DNA from: Gloeophyllum trabeum ATCC 11539
Taxonomy: Eukaryota > Basidiomycota > Agaricomycetes > Gloeophyllales > Gloeophyllaceae
Assembly: GCF_000344685.1 (NCBI RefSeq)
Contig: NW_006920410.1
Location: forward strand, 3,698,470 to 3,762,469
Reading direction: 5' to 3'
DNA: 64,000 bases
Each line of letters opens with the position of its first letter. The first letter of the stretch is position 1. Below are positions 58,595 through 64,000 of the stretch, in pieces. Under the pieces are notes generated by a model. The model made no database searches. It was not told where the DNA came from and worked only from the letters and a program-made list of their open reading frames with translations. The translations under genes and the position numbers were made by a program.

Positions 58595-59676
58595 ATGCCC
58601 ATTAACCAGCCCTCGAACCAGATCAAGTGAAATTGTCGGCCTAGTCTCTGCAGGAGCAGGAACTTCTGACGAGGGATTTGTGCAGACTTACCAATGTATC
58701 GATAGTGCGCCTGAAGAAGGGCGGGAAGCGGTTCGAGGTGAGCGTATGCGCCCAACATACGCGCAGTTCATCTCTGATCTACCTTGCGATTCAAAGATCG
58801 CGTGTTACAAGAACAAAGTACAGGAATGGCGGACGGGAGTGTAGGTCGTCTGTCCCCGCGGATCGGTTGAGTCGTCCAGGCTGAGGGCTATGCAGGGAGA
58901 AGAACCTGGACGACGTCCTCCAGATCAGCAACGTCTTTACGAACGTGTCGAAAGGCGAGGTCGCCAAGCACGGCGACCTGCAGAAAGCCTTTGGCACGGC
59001 GGACCGCGACGAGGTCGTGAAAGAGGCACGCCGCCCTTCGCTCCCTTGTTTGCATACACCAACACGCTCTTACAGATCCTGAAGAAGGGGGAAGTCCAGG
59101 TCGGCGACAAGGAGCGCGAGCACGACCTGACCTCGCTGCGGAAGGAGATCGCGACGCTCGTCGCGGAGAAGGCCGTCGACCCGTCGACGCAGCGGCCGTA
59201 CCCCGTCGGGATGATCGAGAAGGCGATGGCCGAGGCGGGGTTCAGCGCGAAGCAGCAGAAGACCGCAAAGAGCCAGGCGCGTCGCCGGTGGAGTTCCACA
59301 GCCGGGTTTGCCGCTGACACATCCGCAGGTGTCCGAGTGCATCAAGCTCCTGCAGGACAAGTCGACGCTCCCGATCCAGCGCGCCCGGATGCGCGTGCGC
59401 GTGGCGATGCCGGCGGCGGACGGGAGGCGCCTGCGCGAGCGGGTCGTCGACGGCGCGGAGAAGATCGAGGGCGACGAGATGGGCGGGGACGAGTGGGAAG
59501 TCGTGCGTGCCATTCAGCCATACGTCAACCACGTCCGGATCGGGACGCTGACGCCGCCGCAGATCATGCTGATCGACCCCGGCCAGTTCCGCGTGCTCAC
59601 CGAGCTGCTGCAGAAGGAGTGCAAGGGCCGCGGGCGCATCGAGACCATGACGTTTGCCGCCACCGCCGGCAGCTAG
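58595..59676 (+). CDS. SDO1: Ribosome maturation protein SBDS (SDO1)
   Basis: With the GTPase EFL1 it releases eIF6/TIF6 from late 60S subunits. 248 residues, seven exons; introns 58627-58685, 58738-58796, 58841-58895, 59026-59075, 59277-59328 and 59503-59562. The N-terminal FYSH domain starts [20 protein letters not shown] and includes [20 protein letters not shown]. The middle has [19 protein letters not shown] and [12 protein letters not shown]. The third domain begins near [12 protein letters not shown] and ends [18 protein letters not shown]. Two introns (59026-59075 and 59277-59328) begin with GC. The last is 60 nt, in frame and stop-free; I treat it as an intron because EWEV then joins [10 protein letters not shown] as in the family. 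Confidence 0.95.
59026..59075 (+). other. GC-AG intron in SBDS (fourth intron)
   Basis: The exon ends AAAGAG, the intron opens gcacgc and closes cttacag. It is needed to join VVKE to ILKKGEVQ. No in-frame GT donor is available nearby. Confidence 0.75.
59277..59328 (+). other. GC-AG intron in SBDS (fifth intron)
   Basis: The exon ends AGCCAG, the intron opens gcgcgt and closes atccgcag with a gctgac branch site. It joins KTAKSQ to VSECIKLLQ. No GT donor gives the right phase. Confidence 0.75.
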
Positions 59677-59712
59677 ATGCCATGTCACTTTGTATCACGC
59701 TAGGAATACATG

Positions 59713-62036
59713 TCACGTCCACTCCGTATTGAACCCGTCCACGTCCCTCAGTATCAGCGGCATCATCACCCGGTCCCAGTTCTCCGTCCAAGTATCCCAC
59801 TCCCAGTGCGCGCCCTCCGCGCCCGTGAGCGCCCGGTCGCGGTGCAGCTGCGTGTGCGAGAACGACTGCGCGAGCCGCGCGAGTGCGGGGGAGGACGGGA
59901 AGGCGGTGAGGAGCGTCTGCCGTGCGTCGGGATCGGACGGGTATATAAGAAAGAAAAATAAACAACGGACCTCGAGTTGCGATGCGAGTTGCTGCGCGTC
60001 TTTGAACACGAGCCCGTTGACCCCGTCCTTCACGAGCTCGTGCAGACTGCATGCGTGTCGGCACAGTCGTATTCATATTATCAGGTGGACAGCGCGTCGG
60101 CTGGGATGAGAGTGCACGCACCACGCAAAGTCCAGCGCGCACACGGGCAGCCCGCACCCGAACATGTCCACGATCTTCATCGGGAGGTCGAGCGCCGACG
60201 AGCTCGCGTGCAGCGACACGCCCAGGTCCGCCGAGCCTGCACCCGCGCACCCTCCATCAACACTCCCCCCTCTCAATCCGCAAGCCAAGCAAGACGCACC
60301 GAGGAGCACCGGGTAATCCTCCGCCTCGAGCCACAGGCTCACGCACCGCACATACCTCCACCCCTCGCCCCCCTCCGCGTCCTGGAGCCGCGCGACCTCG
60401 CGCATGTACCGGTCGCGCAGCGGGCCCTTGCCGGTGACCACCACCAGCACTTTCGGCAACGCGCCCCCTCCCCCACCACCACCTTCCCGCGCCCGCGCGC
60501 GCCGCTCGTACCCCCCCAGCGCACCGAGCAACACGCTAAAGTCCTCGTCGGGCGTCCAGGACGTGCTCGACACGAGCAGCGCGGGGCGGTCGGCGCGGCG
60601 CGCGGGCATGTTCAGCGTGGGCGAGGAGGGGGAGGGGGTGGGGGTGACGTGCGTGAAGGGCGTGGAATAGGGCGGGGTGCTGGGCGGGAGGAAGGAGAGG
60701 AGGGAAGGGGTGGAGAGGGCGGGGAGAAGGCGGAGGAAGAGCTGGTGGGTGGGGGTTAGCGGGTGGGAGGTGAGGTGAAGGGAGGGAGAAGGGAAAGTAC
60801 CTCGTGCGACTCGGACTCGGACGCGCGGTGGAAGTGCGCCGGGGGGCGGTCGTGCAGGACCGCTTTGTGCCCGCTGCATCCCGGTCGGTCAGCGCATGCC
60901 CGGGGAACAAAAAGGGAACGCGCCTACACGAGCTGCCACTCCTCCGCGAGGTAGTCGTGCATCGCGCGCGTGACGAACAGGTGCGCGTACGCCGCGCGGC
61001 CGAACGCCGCCTCGAACCTTCGCATCCGACGTCAGATATCAGCGCGCGCGAGTCACACACGCAAGAGAGAAACCCGCGCACACTTTCGCTGCGCGGACGA
61101 GCGGGTGGCGCGCGCCGAGGCGCAGCGCGAGGATGCTGTACCCGAGGTTGTGCCAGTCGACGATGAGCTTGCTCCCGCGCCAGCGCGCGACGAGCTGCGC
61201 GAGCGCGAGCGTCGGGATGCTCGGCGGGTTCTAGTTCGTCGACGCGGGTTCGGATGGCGATTCGATATCACGAAGGACTGGGCAGGCGTACCTGCACTAG
61301 GATGAACTCGGGCGCGTGCGGCACGCGCAAGAGGAGCGTGTGGAGGAGCGTGATGATTTGGTGGGTGATTCTGAGCGGCGCGGAGAGGAGGAAGGGGAGG
61401 CGCGTGAGTAAGCGCGGCGGGGAGGAGAGGTAGGTGAGGTGGATGTGCGGGAGGGAGAGGAGCGAGGGGATGGGCTTGGATCCTGGGTGGTGTGATTAGC
61501 TGATAGCATGAGTTTGGTATTTGTGAGGATTGATGCAGGCGCCGTAAGCAGACACGTCCGACTTGCGTGATAGATGCGGCCGACTCCCTCTTGACTCATC
61601 CTCCCTGAACGGTGCCATTACAAGTACAGATTTTCTATGTCCATGCTCGAGAGCCTTGCTCATAGCCCAGTCTCCAATGACCCGTGCTCATGGGCATCCA
61701 CGGACCGGCAGCGTCAAGAGGGAATCGACCTGTAGTGCACCTCGTGCGCAACACAAAAGAGCTCGCGACGGTCTTCTCAACAGAACGCATACAAACGCTC
61801 TCACAAAACCCCAACGCACCTCTGTACCCAATCAAATGCGTCTCGAACCCGTGCTTCGCAAAGCTCTCAGCGTGGTACATCATCCGCGGACTCCTCCCGA
61901 CGTCGCCCAGCACGACGATCGCGACCGAGCGCAGCATCGGCTGGGGCCTGTCATGCCTGAGCAGCCGCCAGACGACGTAGACGAAGAGCAGCGTCGCGAG
62001 CAGTTGCGGCAATGGCCCGTGCAGGCTGTCCGACAT
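59713..62036 (-). CDS. ALG1: Chitobiosyldiphosphodolichol beta-mannosyltransferase
   Basis: Adds the first mannose to the dolichol-linked N-glycan precursor on the cytosolic face of the ER (GT33 family). 518 residues, nine exons; introns 59917-59970, 60047-60121, 60237-60299, 60742-60800, 60874-60927, 61018-61081, 61231-61291 and 61483-61819. An N-terminal membrane anchor is at about 9-26 ([18 protein letters not shown]), followed by [18 protein letters not shown] and HLIGYRGSKP. Other family motifs are [60 protein letters not shown] and [15 protein letters not shown]. An Ala/Gly/Arg-rich insertion follows GGYERRARA. Intron 1 is 337 nt, the longest in this set. Its stop is 37 bp from the SBDS stop on the other strand. 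Confidence 0.95.
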
Positions 62037-62229
62037 GTTTGCCTAGACGTTGTAAAAACAACTGACCCCTCCGGTGGTGTAAGCCTTGGCCAGCAGTCGT
62101 TGCCAAGTGCGTCGCGATCAAGATCTCGCAACTTGAATGCCACGGTGGCGGTGCGCATGACTAAGCTAACGTGCCCTGCCCGATTCGGAGGGTGCTTACA
62201 ATCCCGAACGCTCTCATTTCACGTCCGCC
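62037..62229. promoter_or_regulatory. Bidirectional promoter region ALG1/NFU1
   Basis: 193 bp separate the two divergent ATGs, the shortest such spacer in the window. No TATA-like box is evident. Confidence 0.6.
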
Positions 62230-63214
62230 ATGGCCTCTGCACGACTTTCTTCGCTCAGGAGTTTCATCAAGTCGCCTGCGGCATGCAGGAGGGTGGTTTT
62301 GGAGAGTAGATTGGGGGCGCGGAGTATCTCGTCGACGCCGAGACGCGCGGCGAGCTTGTACCATGGCGCGACGCTCGCTACTTCGTCGGCCTCGCGGCTC
62401 TCGAGGACAGACCCGAGCATGTCGGGCAGAACATCCCAAAGTGCGCGAACTGTATCTTTTCAGAACCTCAGAACCACGTAACTAACCGCGCACAGCCCGC
62501 TCGATGTTCATCCAGACCGAATCCACGCCGAACGACGACTCGCTCAAATTCATCCCCGGCGTGCCCGTCATGGACGACGGCACCGCCGAGTTCCTCGACA
62601 CGCGCTCCGCGCTCGCCTCCCCTCTGGCTCTCCGCCTCATGGGCATCGACGGCGTCCGCGCGGTCTTCTACGGCCCCGACTTCGTCACCGTGTCCAAGGA
62701 CAGCGAGACGAGCTGGGCGGTGATCAAGCCCGAGGTCTACTCCACGCTCATGGAGCACTTCTCCTCCGGCCAGCCGCTCTTCCGCTCGGAGGAGGAAAGG
62801 GCGAGCGCGGGCCCGCAGGACACGGCGATTCTGGATAGCGACTCGGAGACGGTGGCGATGATCAAGGAGCTGCTCGCGACGCGCGTGAGGCCGGCGATTA
62901 TGGAGGACGGGGGGGATATTGAGTATCGGGGGTTCACGGAGGAGGGGATCGTGAAGCTGAAGCTGAAGGGGAGCTGCAGGGGGTGCGAGTCGAGTGCTGT
63001 CACGCTCAAGACGGGGATCGAGCGGATGCTCATGCATTATATCCCCGAGGTCAAGGGTGTTGAGCAGGTGCGTCGTCAAGCGTCGCAGTCGATTTCACAG
63101 AGCTCATTTTTGCATGCTTAGGTGCTGGACCAGGAAGAGGCTATTGCCCTCGACGAGTTCCAGAAGCTGGAACAGCGTTTAGCTAAAGATAGTCCACGGA
63201 AGGACTCAGAGTGA
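62230..63214 (+). CDS. NFU1: Mitochondrial Fe-S scaffold/carrier NFU1
   Basis: Delivers [4Fe-4S] clusters to mitochondrial targets such as lipoyl synthase. 291 residues, three exons; introns 62441-62495 and 63068-63121. Residues 1-70 form a Ser/Arg-rich presequence (MASARLSSLRSFIKSPAACR). The NFU N-terminal domain begins TRSMFIQTESTPNDDSLKF and continues IPGVPVMDDGTAEF. The C-terminal NifU-like domain has VRPAIMEDGGDIEYRGF and the cluster-binding CxxC in KGSCRGCESSAVTLK. The tail LDQEEAIALDEFQKLEQRLA is hydrophilic. With ISA1 it is the second Fe-S gene of the window. Confidence 0.96.
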
Positions 63215-64000
63215 GATTGCCCCCTTTATCCCCATATTCATGAAACTGACACCATGCGTGCAGTATGGCCCATTACATGTCGCCTTGATGTCCAAGTCCT
63301 GCCTTCGATGCACTGATGCTTTTGTAGCCTTAGAGGGATGCCCTGTTCACAAATTAATACATAACTAATGCATAGTTCCAAATCGCAGTGCTCTTGTTGT
63401 ACTGTACGCTTTGAGTGGTTGCTCGACCTCGTCAAAGGTCCCGCGATAACCGACATCGACTGGACACGTACGGCCGACTACCAACGAACTCCGCGAACTA
63501 CTTGTGTATACGTAGGATACTCTCATATGTCACGACATCTCACTCGAACTCGAAATTTCGATGATTCCAAGACAGCATTGCTCGCCTATCCACTGGATAT
63601 CGAGGAGACGTCGTTCACAAGTGTAATTACCGTCTGTCTTATTAGGAGGTGAGACAGTTGAACTGAAGCCAAGTAAATAGGATGCCGATTGAGCGGCGGC
63701 GGACGACCAATCTTCCCGTCTCTCTTTTGACAACGACGCAGCCATGATGAAGGTCTGTCGTACTCACCTTATTGTGTTTGGGTAACTACATATAGTCGGG
63801 GCCGAATCACGGCGGAATCCTACCCACCCAGTGGTGCCCTTCCTGTCTTTGCCACAATTTGAATCACGATGCCACATTTCCAGCCACCGCGGGATCTGCC
63901 GTCCACACACCCGGGTACAACCGGCCCGAGCTTCTCCACCGACGCAGGGACTTGCGCTCTTCATGCATTCGTAACAAAATGCGATTGCGTACGCACTTGA
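63215..64000. other. Right end, no firm gene
   Basis: NFU1 3' flank and beyond. A 71-residue minus-strand frame at 63530-63745 begins MAASLSKERREDWSSAAAQS and might be the first exon of a gene, but its remaining exons cannot be placed. Nothing else seen. Confidence 0.4.

Overview
The window is a stretch of nuclear genome from a filamentous basidiomycete, most likely an Agaricomycete. The genes are dense and intron-rich. Most introns are about 48-60 nt with GTRNGY donors, CTGAC/CTAAC-like branch points and YAG acceptors. The gene content is eukaryotic housekeeping: TOP2, CYC8/SSN6, SBDS, ALG1, HEM3, RVS167 and others. I rebuilt exon structures by hand from reading frames and splice signals. 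For every spliced model the summed exon length is a multiple of three, which is an internal check, but no transcript data were available.

Layout. 1-7.1 kb: a Ty3/gypsy retrotransposon on the minus strand with one long open gag-pol frame and no recognisable LTR pair. 7.9-24.3 kb: DNA topoisomerase II (+), a 1900-residue coiled-coil protein of unknown function (+), a short oxysterol-binding protein (-) and the DEAD-box helicase DBP3 (-). 25.0-31.5 kb: three tandem minus-strand copies of an uncharacterised seven-transmembrane protein. 32.6-41.2 kb: the Fe-S assembly factor ISA1 (-), a copper-fist transcription factor (+), porphobilinogen deaminase HEM3 (+), a UBE2W-type E2 (+) and an ERF4-domain protein (-). 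41.6-45.9 kb: the CYC8/SSN6 corepressor (-), followed by about 3 kb without a convincing gene. 48.9-53.0 kb: a tiny SERF/4F5 protein (+), the BRL1/BRR6 nuclear-envelope protein (-) and mitochondrial ClpP (+). 53.0-56.5 kb: no recognised gene, but two fold-back (inverted-repeat) structures and a splice-like unassigned block. 56.5-63.2 kb: RVS167 (-), SBDS (+), ALG1 (-) and NFU1 (+). The last 0.8 kb shows nothing firm.

How the parts relate. Three gene pairs are head-to-head over 190-245 bp (BRL1/CLPP, RVS167/SBDS, ALG1/NFU1) and probably share bidirectional promoters. Metal and cofactor genes sit close together: ISA1, the copper regulator and HEM3 within 5.4 kb, with NFU1 further on. DBP3 and SBDS both serve 60S ribosome maturation, but they are about 35 kb apart, so this is not a cluster.

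Most unusual features. There is a 6-nt micro-exon in CLPP, 7-nt and 11-nt exons in the E2 and HEM3 genes, and three GC-AG introns (two in SBDS, one in TOP2). One intron falls directly after the start codon and another directly before the stop codon. The 7-TM array conserves exon lengths almost to the base while its sequences diverge. The fold-back elements lie at 55.06-55.84 kb.
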